A stretch of DNA of 64,000 nucleotides, taken from the NCBI RefSeq assembly GCF_006443685.1, contig NZ_VFYP01000001.1, positions 1,364,001 through 1,428,000 on the forward strand, given 5' to 3'. Origin of the DNA: Rhizobium glycinendophyticum (GTDB taxonomy: Bacteria > Pseudomonadota > Alphaproteobacteria > Rhizobiales > Rhizobiaceae). Shown here one piece after another: positions 8,280-18,445 of the stretch. The position numbers and the translations under genes are program-made. The notes beneath the pieces are model-generated. The model made no database searches, was not told the origin of the DNA, and worked only from the letters and a program-made list of their open reading frames with translations. How positions within the stretch are numbered: position 1 is the first letter of the stretch; every line of letters begins with the position of its first letter.

Positions 8280-8930
8280 TCAGATTTCGTCGCGAAAGAG
8301 GGTGAGAAACTGTTCGAGCCGCTGATGCCGCTCCTGCGCCAGCGCGCGGCCGGTGTCCGTCTGGAACCCGTCTGAGAGCTTGAGAAGCTTGGCCGGGAAG
8401 TGATCGATCGCGAAGCGCCGGTCGTCGAGCGGCCGGTGCTCGGCATCCGGATCGCCGGGGTGATAGAGTCCGGAGCCCAAACGCCCGGCGATGTAGAAGC
8501 AGCGCGCCACGCCAACCATGCCGATCGCGTCGAGCCGGTCGGCATCCTGCAGGATCTTGGCCTCAATCGTCTGGGGCGGAATGTTCGCGGAAAAACTGTG
8601 AGTCAGCACGGCATGGGCGACCGCTGCAATCTTGTCCTCCGCCCAGCCGAGATCGGCCAGAATGCCCGACGCCTTCTCGGCGGCCAGCCGCGAGGCCTGC
8701 GATCGCAGCGGCGAATTCTTCTCCACCGCCACGCAATCATGCAGGAGCACGGCCGCCGCCAGCACCTTGGCGTCCCCGCCTTCACCGGCACGAATGCGCA
8801 TGGCATTGCGGAACACCCGGTGGATATGGGCAAGGTCATGCGAGCCGTCGTCGCCTTCGGTCGCATGCGCCAGAAGCTGCGCCGCAAGCGTCTGATGCGG
8901 GGCAAAGGCGTCGGCAGTGAGAAGATCCGT
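8280..8930 (-). CDS. HD-domain phosphohydrolase (YedJ-like)
   Basis: Metal-dependent phosphohydrolase of about 216 aa. The HD motifs are visible: SHDLAHIHRVF, then AAVLLHDCVA, HAVLTHSFSA and KILQDADRLDAIG. The substrate is unknown; relatives act on nucleotides or similar phosphoesters. I prefer the GTG at 8930 (GGGA eight nt upstream, product beginning MTDLLTADAF); another GTG at 8969 would add 13 residues. The MOSC gene follows 9 nt downstream, so the two are probably co-transcribed. Confidence 0.85.
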   Translation of the reverse strand, partial: TDLLTADAFAPHQTLAAQLLAHATEGDDGSHDLAHIHRVFRNAMRIRAGEGGDAKVLAAAVLLHDCVAVEKNSPLRSQASRLAAEKASGILADLGWAEDKIAAVAHAVLTHSFSANIPPQTIEAKILQDADRLDAIGMVGVARCFYIAGRLGSGLYHPGDPDAEHRPLDDRRFAIDHFPAKLLKLSDGFQTDTGRALAQERHQRLEQFLTLFRDEI

Positions 8931-9011
8931 CACGTCACAAATCCCGGTGATTCCTGGCAGGCGAGGCACCCATCTAGCCCGGCTGCCAGTATCGCCGCAA
9001 TCCGCGAGAGC

Positions 9012-11804
9012 TCAGATCCCCGTCGCCTCGTCCTCCCGCGCCGCGGCAACCACCGGCTTTACCTTGGATGTGAGGATCTTCTGGTAGAAGAGCCCGATAC
9101 CGATCAGCACGAAGCCCAGGCCGATGAAGGACAACGCCCTCAGAACGCCTCCGAGATTGGCCATGTCGATCAGGAAGACCTTGGCGACGGTGACGATCAC
9201 GATGACGGCCGAGGCGATGCGCAGGCTCCTGGCGTCGAAGCGAGACCCGAGCGCCAGCAGCCCAACCCCGATCGCAAGCCAGGCCACGGAATAGCTGTAG
9301 GTCTCCGCCTGCTCGAAACCCTTCCAGTAGGCGATGAACTCGCCCTGCCAGAAGCGCCGCACCGAAAGTGTCACCCAGGCGAAGCCGAGCAGAGTGCCGG
9401 AGCAGGCAAGGAGAATGACATAGGGCAGAGGCCGCTTGTCCCGGGCGTAGAAGGCCAGACCGGCATAGCCGAGGCCGGGGATGAGATAGCCGATCAGCAT
9501 CAGGTTGATCAGCGGCCAGCTGCCGGTGCTCTCGCCCGTCACATACGGGTTGAGCGCGCCCAGATGCAGGCTCAGCACCTGCAGCACCGAGACGACGCCC
9601 GCGGCCATCGAGCCAGAGCGGAAGACGGCGCTCGGCGATTTCAGATCAAGCGTCATCAGGATGCCGGAGAGGCCAATGACCAGCAGCGTATAGATCGACT
9701 GCTCGCCAAGGGTCGGGGTGGAGGCATCGAGAACGCCTCCGTTCATCGCATGACGGACCAGGATGGCGATGGTCAGCAGGCCCATGAGGCTCGCCAGCCC
9801 CTGTAGCGCGTTCTTCACCCGCGCACCCGGCCAGCGGCGCAGCTCATAGGCTGACAGGATGGCGATCAGCGCTGGAACGCCGTAGCCGGCGAGCAACTGG
9901 TTGAAGAGGGGCGTGCGGCTGAGGGCGTCGGGGCCAACCAGCGTCGGATCCCAGGCGATGCGGAAGAGCACGCCGCAAAGGGCTGCGACCATGATCCAGG
10001 GCAGTCCGCTCCAGGGGCGCAGCCGTGTTGCCATCAGGTAGACGAAACCGAGGATGGCGAGCAGCAGCGTCGTGAAAAGCCCATCCGTCAGCGTATGCAG
10101 AGCGAGCGCATAGGCTGCAAAGCTGCCGAAGAGCAGCAGGTCGCGTGCTCGTCGCAGGCGTGGGCCAAGACCCGCGCGCTCCAGCCATTCCGCTGAGGCC
10201 AACAGCACGGTACCGGTCGCGAGTGCGAAAAGTCCATGGTGCCAGTCACCCCCGTAAACGCCGTAGAAGACGAAGCTGACGGTTGCGAGCAGAACCGGCA
10301 TGACGCCGCCCAGTGCCGCCCAAAGGGTTGAGAAGACGGTGTCCACCGCGCCCCGGCGGCGGATGAAGGAAAGCCCGAGCAGGGTGAACAAAGCCCCCAG
10401 ATAAAAGAGCAGCAGCACGATCACCCGGTCGAAGCCTGCAGCCGTCTCCGTGGAGACCCCCACGCCGTCAAGCACCGTCTGCACCTGCGTGATCATGTCG
10501 GTCTCGATGAGGGAGCCGATCAGGGCGCCGATGGCTGCGATCATCGTCGGCCAGAAGGCGCCTTGGCGCGCCGCACCGGCAGATGCCAGCACGGCGATCA
10601 ATGAGGCAAAGCAAAATGTCGGAAAGATCCCGGTTGGTCCGGTGATTGCCAGCATGGCCAGCGACGGTATGAGCGCAGACAGCGCCATGGTGATGTCGAG
10701 CCCGAGCCGACCCGTTGCCATGCGGCGCCCCACGGCCTCCCAAGATAGCGGCTCATCCGCCACGTTGAGATCCGCTTCGGTATTGCCCGGCCAGATCATC
10801 ACCCAGGCGGCGATCATCGCGATCAAGGACAGCGTCACCGGCGTCAGGTCACCGAGATCGAACAGCCCGATCAGCGCCCAGAGACCGAGGCCGACCTGGG
10901 CAAGCGCTGGTACGATTTGCCATCCGCGCATCCGCGAAGCGATCGCAGTGGCAACCTGAGCGACGGTGAGGAAGATGAACAGCGTCCACGGACTGGGGCT
11001 GTTCGAAGACACCAGGAGCGGCGTCAGCATGGAGCCGGCAAGGCCGAGCCCCGCCAGCGCCTGGCCGTGCAGCAGCGACAGGCCGAGCACGGCAAAGGCG
11101 GTGAGCGCCAGGAGCACGAAGGCGGTGGCCGGTCCGATGAAATCGTAGATCCCATGGGCCGCGTATATCGCGCCGAAAAGGGCAACCGCACCGGCAGCCG
11201 TGAGAATCCCGGGCACCATGGCATTGGCATAAAGGGCTGTCGCCTGCGGCAGCGCCTTGCGCCGAACCAGTTCGCCGGCGGCCATCAGCAGCAGGCCGAA
11301 GAGCGCAGCGAGTGACAACCGGACGCCGGGGCCGAGCAGCCCGCTCTCGATCGAGTAACGCACGAGGAAGACGCCGCCCAGCGCCAGCGCCAGCCCACCG
11401 GCCCAAACCGCCCAGCGTGCGCCGAGGAGGTTTTCCAGGCTTTCGGCCGGTGCCTTTGGCACAACCGATTCTGCGGGTGAAGAGGACACCGTCCCGTCCA
11501 ATCCGGCCCGAGCAGCGATTGCGGGCGCGTCTTTGGATGCAGGTTCGCCAAGGCTATCAACAGGCATCGCCTCGGGAGCGGTGATGATCTCGGCAGATGC
11601 ATCCGCCCGGGCCGCGTCCTCGCCAACGTCCACTGCTGCGGCAGGATTCTCCGCCGGTAGCGGCGACATTTCGCCTTGTCCGAGCCGTAGCAATTGTTCG
11701 CGCACCGCGCCCAACTCCTGCTCCAGGCGGTCGATCCGCTTGGCCGAGCCGCGCATGCTGAAGAAGAGAATGCCAATCAGAATCAGCGGCAGGATTTCGA
11801 ACAT
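9012..11804 (-). CDS. Large DUF2339 membrane protein
   Basis: 930-aa multi-spanning membrane protein. An N-terminal hydrophobic helix (MFEILPLILIGILFF) is followed by a short coiled-coil-like stretch (RIDRLEQELGAVREQLLRL). An Ala/Pro-rich linker runs to about residue 125, then more than 20 predicted membrane segments starting LLGARWAVWAGGLALALGG. This architecture matches the DUF2339 family as I recall it; no biochemical function is established. It is a single gene in its own gap, divergent from nadABC. Confidence 0.85.
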   Translation of the reverse strand: MFEILPLILIGILFFSMRGSAKRIDRLEQELGAVREQLLRLGQGEMSPLPAENPAAAVDVGEDAARADASAEIITAPEAMPVDSLGEPASKDAPAIAARAGLDGTVSSSPAESVVPKAPAESLENLLGARWAVWAGGLALALGGVFLVRYSIESGLLGPGVRLSLAALFGLLLMAAGELVRRKALPQATALYANAMVPGILTAAGAVALFGAIYAAHGIYDFIGPATAFVLLALTAFAVLGLSLLHGQALAGLGLAGSMLTPLLVSSNSPSPWTLFIFLTVAQVATAIASRMRGWQIVPALAQVGLGLWALIGLFDLGDLTPVTLSLIAMIAAWVMIWPGNTEADLNVADEPLSWEAVGRRMATGRLGLDITMALSALIPSLAMLAITGPTGIFPTFCFASLIAVLASAGAARQGAFWPTMIAAIGALIGSLIETDMITQVQTVLDGVGVSTETAAGFDRVIVLLLFYLGALFTLLGLSFIRRRGAVDTVFSTLWAALGGVMPVLLATVSFVFYGVYGGDWHHGLFALATGTVLLASAEWLERAGLGPRLRRARDLLLFGSFAAYALALHTLTDGLFTTLLLAILGFVYLMATRLRPWSGLPWIMVAALCGVLFRIAWDPTLVGPDALSRTPLFNQLLAGYGVPALIAILSAYELRRWPGARVKNALQGLASLMGLLTIAILVRHAMNGGVLDASTPTLGEQSIYTLLVIGLSGILMTLDLKSPSAVFRSGSMAAGVVSVLQVLSLHLGALNPYVTGESTGSWPLINLMLIGYLIPGLGYAGLAFYARDKRPLPYVILLACSGTLLGFAWVTLSVRRFWQGEFIAYWKGFEQAETYSYSVAWLAIGVGLLALGSRFDARSLRIASAVIVIVTVAKVFLIDMANLGGVLRALSFIGLGFVLIGIGLFYQKILTSKVKPVVAAAREDEATGI

Positions 11805-11987
11805 CGGACCCCCGGGTGTCGACGGAATGTCCCGAACTCTAATCGTTTTCGCGGCAAGGGGAAGCGTAGTGCGTCACGGCGCAACCGCAGAAGCCGAGTG
11901 AAGACCAATCAGAAGGCGGCCTTGCAATCCGACCCGAAACTTTCTAAATCGTGTCCACCGGCACCTGCCGGTTTTCTTTGGCTCTTA

Positions 11988-12008
11988 TTATGCTCAAAAT
12001 GAGCATAA
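11988..12008. promoter_or_regulatory. 21-bp palindrome before nadA, candidate NadQ operator
   Basis: Two perfect 9-bp arms, TTATGCTCA and TGAGCATAA, flank AAA. The site ends 17 nt before the nadA start and overlaps a possible -10 (TATTAT, 11986-11991), so a bound protein would block transcription. A NadQ-type regulator is encoded at 17465-18445. That NadQ binds here is inferred from the known pairing of NadQ with nad genes in Alphaproteobacteria. Confidence 0.75.
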
Positions 12009-12025
12009 ATCGGGAGGAGGTTACC

Positions 12026-13096
12026 ATGGAACTGCAAGTCGACCGCGATGCTGGCCGGAAAAAGCAGTCAGCGGCGGATCGTTTTGGCTCATGGGAGCGC
12101 CCTGACCTCCGCTACACGCCCGCAGTCGCCAAGGAAACCGCGCATCTTTACGAGCGTGTCCGCGACTTCATCCCGGAAATCGAATGGCCGGTCTTTGCGC
12201 CCTATATCCACGCCATCAACCGCGTGAAGAAGGAGCGCGGCGCAGTCATCCTGGCGCACAATTACCAGACGCCGGAGATCTTCCACTGCGTCGCCGACAT
12301 CAAGGGCGATTCGCTGCAGCTCGCCCGCGATGCCGTCAGCGTCGATGCCGAGATCATCGTCCAGTGCGGCGTGCATTTCATGGCGGAAACGTCGAAGCTG
12401 CTCAATCCGCAAAAGACGGTGCTGATCCCCGATGGTCGCGCCGGTTGCTCGCTGTCGGAATCGATCACCGGTGCCGATGTCCGCCTGCTGCGCGAGCGCT
12501 ACCCCGGCGTGCCCGTCGTCACCTATGTGAACACCTCGGCCGAGGTGAAGGCCGAGACCGACATCTGCTGCACCTCGGCCAATGCCGTCGATGTGGTCAA
12601 CAGCTTCGACAGCGATACGGTACTCTGCATCCCCGACGAGTATCTGGCGATGAACGTCGCCAACCAGACGACGAAGAAGATCCTCACCTGGAAGGGCCAT
12701 TGCGAGGTGCATGAGCGCTTCACCGCGGACGAACTCCTGGAATACAAGCGAGCCGATCCGCGCATCGAGATCGTTGCCCATCCGGAATGTCATCCGAGCG
12801 TGCTGGCCGTGTCGGACTATGCCGGCTCGACCAAGGGCATGATCGACTACGTCAAGACGAAGCGTCCGGCTCGTGTCCTCCTGGTCACCGAATGCTCGAT
12901 GGCCTCCAACATCCAGTCCGAAGTCCGTGACGTCGATTTCGTCAAGCCGTGCAACCTCTGTCCGCACATGAAGCGCATCACCCTGCCGAAGATCCTCGAC
13001 AGCCTGCTTTTCATGACGGAGGAAGTGACGGTTGATCCCACGATTGCAGGCCGCGCAAGGCTTGCGGTCGAGCGGATGATCAATCTGAAGAACTGA
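12026..13096 (+). CDS. nadA: Quinolinate synthase A
   Basis: Converts iminoaspartate plus dihydroxyacetone phosphate to quinolinate, the second step of de novo NAD synthesis. The 356-aa product shows the regions carrying the three 4Fe-4S ligands: [22 protein letters not shown] and VTECSMAS, plus [12 protein letters not shown]. Further cysteines sit at [14 protein letters not shown]. The start is the ATG at 12026, preceded by GGAGG at 7-nt spacing; the open frame extends upstream only through the operator region. First gene of nadABC. Confidence 0.96.
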   Translation: MELQVDRDAGRKKQSAADRFGSWERPDLRYTPAVAKETAHLYERVRDFIPEIEWPVFAPYIHAINRVKKERGAVILAHNYQTPEIFHCVADIKGDSLQLARDAVSVDAEIIVQCGVHFMAETSKLLNPQKTVLIPDGRAGCSLSESITGADVRLLRERYPGVPVVTYVNTSAEVKAETDICCTSANAVDVVNSFDSDTVLCIPDEYLAMNVANQTTKKILTWKGHCEVHERFTADELLEYKRADPRIEIVAHPECHPSVLAVSDYAGSTKGMIDYVKTKRPARVLLVTECSMASNIQSEVRDVDFVKPCNLCPHMKRITLPKILDSLLFMTEEVTVDPTIAGRARLAVERMINLKN

Positions 13097-13124
13097 GGCA
13101 GTGCTGCCAGCCGGGGAGGGCTGA

Positions 13125-14717
13125 ATGCCGACCAACCTTGACTCTATCCGCCCGCAATCCTGGCAGGGCATCGACGACATCGTCATTGTCGGTGGCGGGC
13201 TTGCCGGTCTCTTCTGTGCGCTGAAACTGGCACCGCGCCCGGTCACCGTGCTCGCGGCGGCACCGATCGGGCAGGGTGCATCGTCTGCCTGGGCGCAAGG
13301 CGGCATTGCCGCTGCGATGAGCCCCGGCGACAGTTTTGACAAGCATCTCGCCGATACGGTCGCGGCCGGTGCCGGTCTGGTCGAGGAGAAGATCGCCCGG
13401 CTGATGATTTCGGAAGGTCCGGATCGCATTCATGATCTGCTCGCTTACGGCGTACCCTTCGATCGCGATCTCGAAGGCCATCTGCTGCTGTCGCGCGAGG
13501 CCGCCCATTCCGAACGCCGCATCGTCCGTGTCGCAGGCGATCGCGCCGGCGGCGCGATCATGGAGGCGCTGATCGCAACCGTTCGCCGCACGGCCTCAAT
13601 CCGAGTGATGGAAGGCTATGTCGTCGAGGAGCTCATTGCCGAGGGACGTTTCGTCTCCGGTGTCGTGGCGCGTCCCGATGCCGGCCAATCGACGGCGCGC
13701 GTCGCGTTTCCGGCCCGCGCCGTCGTGCTCTGCTCCGGCGGTGTCGGCCACCTCTATGCCGTGACCACCAATCCGGCCGAGGCGCGGGGAACCGGCGTCG
13801 GAATGGCCGCCAAGGCCGGCGCCGTCATAGCCGATCCCGAATTCGTCCAGTTCCACCCGACAGCGATCGACATCGGTCATGACCCCGCACCGCTCGCGAC
13901 CGAAGCCCTGCGCGGTGATGGCGCTGTTCTCGTGAACCGCGCCGGCCATCGTTTCATGACGGATCTGCATCCGGACGCCGAACTCGCCCCCCGTGATATC
14001 GTTGCGCGCGGCGTCTTTGCCGAAGTCGCTGCCGGGCGCGGTGCTTATCTGGATTGCACCAAGGCCGTCGGCAAGGATTTCGCCGCGCATTTTCCGACTG
14101 TCTACGCCTCCTGCATGGCCGCCGGAATCGATCCCGTAACGCAGGCCATCCCGGTCGTGCCCGCGGTCCATTACCACATGGGCGGCATTGCCGTGGATGC
14201 TGATGGCCGCACCTCGCTCGATGGCCTCTGGGCCGCTGGTGAAGTCACCTCGAGCGGTGTCCATGGCGCCAACAGGCTCGCTTCCAATTCGCTTCTCGAA
14301 GCCGTCGTCTTTGCCGGGCGCATTGCCGATAGCATCAAGGGCATGCTGCCAGAATCCTCGCTCTATGAATGGCCGAAGGCTGCCGGCGAGAATGACGATC
14401 TCGTCACACTGGAAGACAGTGCTCAGTTGAAGGAACTGCGCCGATTGATGAGCATGCATGCCGGCGTCATCCGCAATGCAGAGGGCCTTAAAACCCTGAT
14501 CCGAGAACTGGCCCGGCTGGAGCGGGAGCGGCCGCGCGTGCGTTTCTCCAACATCACCGCGACCGCGAAGCTGATTGCCGTCGGAGCCCTCCAGCGCGCA
14601 GAAAGCCGGGGTGCACAGATGCGCTCGGATCATCCGAGGATGGATGACGCTTTCCACCGTCGCACCTATTTGACACTGCGCGAAGCCGATCGCATCGCAG
14701 CCGAATTTATCGGCTGA
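13125..14717 (+). CDS. nadB: L-aspartate oxidase
   Basis: Flavoprotein that oxidises L-aspartate to iminoaspartate, the first step of de novo NAD synthesis; it works with NadA. The FAD-binding Rossmann motif [16 protein letters not shown] is at about residues 20-35. Other family blocks are [20 protein letters not shown] and the late FAD contact [16 protein letters not shown]. The C-terminal helical domain includes [15 protein letters not shown]. At 530 aa it has family length. It lies 28 nt after nadA. Confidence 0.95.
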   Translation: MPTNLDSIRPQSWQGIDDIVIVGGGLAGLFCALKLAPRPVTVLAAAPIGQGASSAWAQGGIAAAMSPGDSFDKHLADTVAAGAGLVEEKIARLMISEGPDRIHDLLAYGVPFDRDLEGHLLLSREAAHSERRIVRVAGDRAGGAIMEALIATVRRTASIRVMEGYVVEELIAEGRFVSGVVARPDAGQSTARVAFPARAVVLCSGGVGHLYAVTTNPAEARGTGVGMAAKAGAVIADPEFVQFHPTAIDIGHDPAPLATEALRGDGAVLVNRAGHRFMTDLHPDAELAPRDIVARGVFAEVAAGRGAYLDCTKAVGKDFAAHFPTVYASCMAAGIDPVTQAIPVVPAVHYHMGGIAVDADGRTSLDGLWAAGEVTSSGVHGANRLASNSLLEAVVFAGRIADSIKGMLPESSLYEWPKAAGENDDLVTLEDSAQLKELRRLMSMHAGVIRNAEGLKTLIRELARLERERPRVRFSNITATAKLIAVGALQRAESRGAQMRSDHPRMDDAFHRRTYLTLREADRIAAEFIG

Positions 14718-14735
14718 TCGGAAAGGGACAGGACC

Positions 14736-15647
14736 ATGACGAAGACCGAGAGCTTCCGCCCGCAACTGTCGCCGCTGATGGTTGAGGATCTCGTGCGGAC
14801 CGCCCTGCTCGAGGACCTTGGCCGTGCCGGCGATATCACCACCTATGCGACGATCGGCCCAAAGAAGACGGCGCGCATGACGATCAACGGTCGTGATCCG
14901 GGCGTGGTCGCCGGCCTCGTTCTGGCCGAGACCGCATTCCGGCTCATTGATCCGTCCGTGCGCTTCGAAGCCTTGGTGGCGGATGGCGATCGCGTCTCGC
15001 CCGGCCAGCCGCTCGCGCGCGTCGAAGGCTCCGCCCGGGCGGTGCTGTCGGCGGAACGGGTCGCGCTCAATTTCCTCATGCACCTTTCCGGCGTAGCAAG
15101 CTACACGGCCTGCTTCTCCGACGCGATTGCCCATACGAAGGCACGCGTGACCTGTACGCGCAAGACGCTGCCGGGCTTGCGGGCGGTGGAGAAATACGCG
15201 GTCCGCCTCGGTGGCGGCTCGAACCACCGCTACGGCCTCGACGATGCGATCCTGATCAAGGACAATCACATCGCTGTCTGTGGCGGCGTGGCCGAGGCTA
15301 TCCATGCTGCCCGCGCCTATGCCGGGCATCTGGTCAAGATTGAAGTGGAAGTGGACAGTCTTCATCAGATGCGTGAGGCGCTTGACGCCGGTCCCGACGT
15401 TATCCTGCTCGATAATATGACGCCGGATACGTTGTTTGAGGCCGTAGAGATGAACCGGCAGCACCATGCCATGGCGCCAGAGATTTACGCGTCCGGTCGC
15501 AACCGCACCATCTTGGAAGCATCGGGCAATGTCACGCTGCAAACCGTCCGCACCATCGCCGAGACGGGCGTCGATTTCATCTCGACATCCAAGATCACCA
15601 TGGCCGCCCCGACAATGGATATTGGATTAGACTCAGTCTTGGTCTGA
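14736..15647 (+). CDS. nadC: Nicotinate-nucleotide diphosphorylase (carboxylating)
   Basis: Quinolinate phosphoribosyltransferase: quinolinate plus PRPP gives nicotinate mononucleotide and CO2. The 303-aa product carries the family block TRKTLPGLRAVEKYAV, then GGGSNHRYGLDDAILIKDNH (about 160-180). Further motifs are KIEVEVDSL and VILLDNMTP. It starts 18 nt after nadB, preceded by GAAAGGGA. Last gene of the nadABC operon. Confidence 0.96.
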   Translation: MTKTESFRPQLSPLMVEDLVRTALLEDLGRAGDITTYATIGPKKTARMTINGRDPGVVAGLVLAETAFRLIDPSVRFEALVADGDRVSPGQPLARVEGSARAVLSAERVALNFLMHLSGVASYTACFSDAIAHTKARVTCTRKTLPGLRAVEKYAVRLGGGSNHRYGLDDAILIKDNHIAVCGGVAEAIHAARAYAGHLVKIEVEVDSLHQMREALDAGPDVILLDNMTPDTLFEAVEMNRQHHAMAPEIYASGRNRTILEASGNVTLQTVRTIAETGVDFISTSKITMAAPTMDIGLDSVLV

Positions 15648-15733
15648 GATTGCCAAAAACTTTGCTTGCATTGTTCCGGTGTCCTGCAGTGGACGAAGTT
15701 TTGATTCAGAAGTTCATCAAATTTTCCATAGGC

Positions 15734-15763
15734 TTGACGTATATAAGTCAAACCTTCGATAGT
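15734..15763 (+). promoter_or_regulatory. Possible sigma-70 promoter for the EF-hand gene
   Basis: TTGACG (15734-15739) and GATAGT (15758-15763) are separated by 18 nt. The -35 also forms an inverted repeat with GTCAA at 15747-15751. It lies about 120 nt before the EF-hand start in a 233-nt gap. Weak -10 match. Confidence 0.35.
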
Positions 15764-15880
15764 TATTACCCATGATTAATAGTTTTGACCACTTTTCGAG
15801 AATCTCTTACCCCGAAAACGTTCCCGGTTGAGTTGAGCGTACGGCGAATTTTGGGGTTTCAATTTATCGTCGGGGGTTTC

Positions 15881-16444
15881 ATGACGAGCATCATTTCTTC
15901 ATCCGGAAGCAGTGCAGCCGGGCGGGTGTCGGTTTCAAGCCTGGACACCAATGGCGACGGCATCATTAGTGCCGAGGAATTGGAGGCCGCGAAGTCCAAC
16001 CGCAGCCAGGATCCAACCGTTTCGAGTGACAATGCGGCAAGTAGTACACAGTCCCAGTTGCAGAGCAGCATGATTTCCATGCTTCTGCAATCGTCTGCAA
16101 CGCAGACCGAGGGTGAAGCGCCGCGGGATGCACGCGATCTTTTCAGCGCGATCGACGCTGATGGCGATGGCAAGATCACCCAGGACGAGTTCGTCGCGGC
16201 TCGGCCTGAGGATATGAGCGAGGAAGAGGCGACAACCCGTTTCGGCGAACTCGACAGCGAAGGCTCCGGCTTCCTGACCGAAGATACATTTACAGCCGGC
16301 ATGCCGCAGCCGCCCGAAGCGATCGAGGCCGACGGCACGAGCGGCGCGGACGATGAAACGGTCAGCATTTTTGACATTCTCGCCGAAATGCAGCGCGTCA
16401 TCGACGCCTATCGCGAGAACGGTTCCGAGGCATCCGAGGTCTAA
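15881..16444 (+). CDS. EF-hand calcium-binding protein
   Basis: 187-aa acidic protein. Two canonical EF-hand loops are visible: DTNGDGIISAEE (22-33) and DADGDGKITQDE (92-103). A third loop at DSEGSGFLTEDT (125-136) ends in Thr instead of the usual Glu and may bind calcium poorly. The N-terminus is Ser/Gly-rich with no clear signal peptide. The start at 15881 (GGGGG upstream) is preferred; the frame opens 32 codons earlier. Role unknown; it follows nadC but probably has its own promoter. Confidence 0.75.
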   Translation: MTSIISSSGSSAAGRVSVSSLDTNGDGIISAEELEAAKSNRSQDPTVSSDNAASSTQSQLQSSMISMLLQSSATQTEGEAPRDARDLFSAIDADGDGKITQDEFVAARPEDMSEEEATTRFGELDSEGSGFLTEDTFTAGMPQPPEAIEADGTSGADDETVSIFDILAEMQRVIDAYRENGSEASEV

Positions 16445-16502
16445 GATCTCGCGAAGGTTCGGGCCTCGTTCGGCACCTGGCAGACTTGTGGCGGCAAGCA
16501 GC

Positions 16503-17408
16503 CTAGGCTTGTGGGCGAGGTCCGTTCTCCAGCTTCGGCATCCGAGCCGGCCCGGCGGGCGCGGCTTCTTTCGGATCTGCATGATAGGTGACCTGCGGAT
16601 AGGGGATCGAGATGCCCTTCTGGTCGAAGGAAGCCTTAACCTTCTTGATCATCTCGCGGGATGTCGGCCAGAAATCAGACGCCTTGGTCCAGTACCACAT
16701 GGTCAGCACCACCGAACTGTCGCCCAGTTGATCGACATGGGTCGCAACGGCGGGATCAGCAAGAACGCGCGGGTCCGCCTCGGCATGATCGCGCATGATT
16801 TTTTCTGCAACATCGATATCGTCCTCATAGCCGATCCCGACCTTGAGTTCGAAGCGGCGTGTCTGGTGACGGCTGAAATTGGTGATCGGTACGTTCCACA
16901 AGATGGAATTCGGCGCCAGCCGGTAGAGCCCGTCGGGCGTGCGAAGCTCGGTGGCAAAGAGGCCGATTTCGACGATCGTGCCGGAAATCGAGCCGGTATC
17001 GATGTATTCGCCCACCCGAAACGGTCGGAGCACCAGTAGCATAATGCCGGCGGCGATGTTCTGCAGCGTCCCCTGCAGCGCAAGGCCGATGGCAAGGCCG
17101 GCAGCACCCAGCGCGGCAATGATCGAGGCCGTCTGCACCCCGAACTGGCCGAGCACCGTGACCAAGACGAGGATCAGCGACGCGTAACGCACCACATTGG
17201 CGAAGAAGCGGGCAAGCGTTTCATCGATCCCGTGTAGCTGCAAAAGGCCCAGATGGGTCCACCGGCTCAAGAGCCGCGACACCCACCAGCCAAGTGCCAG
17301 AAGCAGAAGTGCGCCGAGAATGGAAAACGAATATTCCACCGCCAGCCGGCCCACCTGGGCCAATGCTGCCTGTGATGCGAGAATGACTTCGCTTGCCTGC
17401 TGCTCCAT
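16503..17408 (-). CDS. Small-conductance mechanosensitive channel (MscS family)
   Basis: 301-aa inner-membrane channel with three hydrophobic segments in the first 130 residues. The pore-lining helix is Gly/Ala-rich: IIAALGAAGLAIGLALQGTL. The beta-domain start ITNFSRHQTRRFELKVGIGY follows a PFRVGEYI block, typical of MscS. It relieves osmotic downshock pressure in characterised relatives. Convergent with the EF-hand gene and downstream of nadQ on the same strand (56-nt gap). Confidence 0.9.
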   Translation of the reverse strand: MEQQASEVILASQAALAQVGRLAVEYSFSILGALLLLALGWWVSRLLSRWTHLGLLQLHGIDETLARFFANVVRYASLILVLVTVLGQFGVQTASIIAALGAAGLAIGLALQGTLQNIAAGIMLLVLRPFRVGEYIDTGSISGTIVEIGLFATELRTPDGLYRLAPNSILWNVPITNFSRHQTRRFELKVGIGYEDDIDVAEKIMRDHAEADPRVLADPAVATHVDQLGDSSVVLTMWYWTKASDFWPTSREMIKKVKASFDQKGISIPYPQVTYHADPKEAAPAGPARMPKLENGPRPQA

Positions 17409-17464
17409 GCCATCTTTCCCGTGACGTTGCTGTTACGGGCTAGATGGGGCAGATGCCGTAGCGG

Positions 17465-18445
17465 TCAACCGCCGGAACGGCTGCCGAGTTTCAGTCCGGG
17501 TGCAGGACGCTCTTCAAGAATCTGCCGACGGAAGCGGAAAAGGGCGGCCGGACGCCCGCCCGTCGCAGCCTCGGTTGCACCGGTTGCCTCGACCAGTTCG
17601 GCACCTTCCACCAGCCGGCGAAAGTTCTGTTTGTGCAGGTGCCGGCCGGAGATCGCCTCAACCGTGGCCTGGAGCGCGGTCAGGGTAAATTTCGGCGGCA
17701 TCAGTTCGAAGACGACAGGTCTGTACTTGATCTTGCTGCGCAACCGGGCGAGCGCCGTTGCCGCAATGCGCCGATGGTCGTAGCGCATCGGTCGACCGAG
17801 CGGAACGGAGATGCGCCGATCGGCGACCCGTCCATCGGAAACGGCCTCGTCCAGAAGCCCCGCTTCGTAGAGAAGTTCATATCGCTCCAACACCCGTTCC
17901 TCGTCGAACGGGAAATCGTCGAGCCCGAAAGCGAGTTTGAGCCGCGAGTGCCGGGAAATCGCGGGACCGTCCGCCGTGTCAAGCCGAGGCTCGTCCGCCC
18001 AGGCGCGCAAGGCCGGCAGTATGAACTGGTCGATCAGCGCCGGTCGCCCTTGGCGCCAGTCTTCCCAAGGCAGGAAGCCATACCAGTCCCGCCACGCAGC
18101 GCCCGACGTTTCCAGTCGTGCAGCCCCCTCCGCCTCCAATCGCGTGAGTGCCAGATAGCCGACGGAAACCACATGCGGGCCGCTGTCGCCGGGCATGCTA
18201 TGCCGGCCGCGATCACCGAAAGTATAGAGCTGCTCGATGTAGCCGAGCTGCAGCGCCGTTTGCGCCTCCACCGTCTGGCGCAGCGACACTTCCATGGTCC
18301 GGTGCAGGGTCGGGTGGAAAGGCCCGAAGGGCAGGGCATCGAGCGCGCCCGGTCCCGCAGGCACCACGAGCAGGCGCGGTTGTCCATCGGCGATCGCGAC
18401 GATCGCGGCATTGAGGCCGATCTCGATATCGGCCGCCGCACTCAT
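17465..18445 (-). CDS. nadQ: NadQ-type transcriptional regulator of NAD synthesis
   Basis: 326-aa protein with an N-terminal Nudix-like domain that lacks an intact catalytic Nudix box, and a C-terminal winged helix (FTLTALQATVEAISGRHLHK, then NFRRLVEGAELVEATG, residues about 235-300). This arrangement fits the COG4111/NadQ family, which represses nadABC in Alphaproteobacteria (established by recall). A matching 21-bp palindrome precedes nadA at 11988-12008. Its ATG overlaps the upstream phosphatase stop by 4 nt, as last gene of the ygfZ operon. The alternative is a general NrtR-like regulator. Confidence 0.85.
   Translation of the reverse strand: MSAAADIEIGLNAAIVAIADGQPRLLVVPAGPGALDALPFGPFHPTLHRTMEVSLRQTVEAQTALQLGYIEQLYTFGDRGRHSMPGDSGPHVVSVGYLALTRLEAEGAARLETSGAAWRDWYGFLPWEDWRQGRPALIDQFILPALRAWADEPRLDTADGPAISRHSRLKLAFGLDDFPFDEERVLERYELLYEAGLLDEAVSDGRVADRRISVPLGRPMRYDHRRIAATALARLRSKIKYRPVVFELMPPKFTLTALQATVEAISGRHLHKQNFRRLVEGAELVEATGATEAATGGRPAALFRFRRQILEERPAPGLKLGSRSGG

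Noticed and set aside
8400..9806. 468-codon plus-strand frame across the HD and DUF2339 genes
   Set aside because: Antisense shadow with His/Arg/Gly/Gln-rich composition; both minus-strand genes have clear domains.
13596..15542. 648-codon open frame antisense to nadB and nadC
   Set aside because: GC-rich coding DNA often leaves antisense frames open. It has no binding site or family signature, and nadB and nadC are unambiguous.
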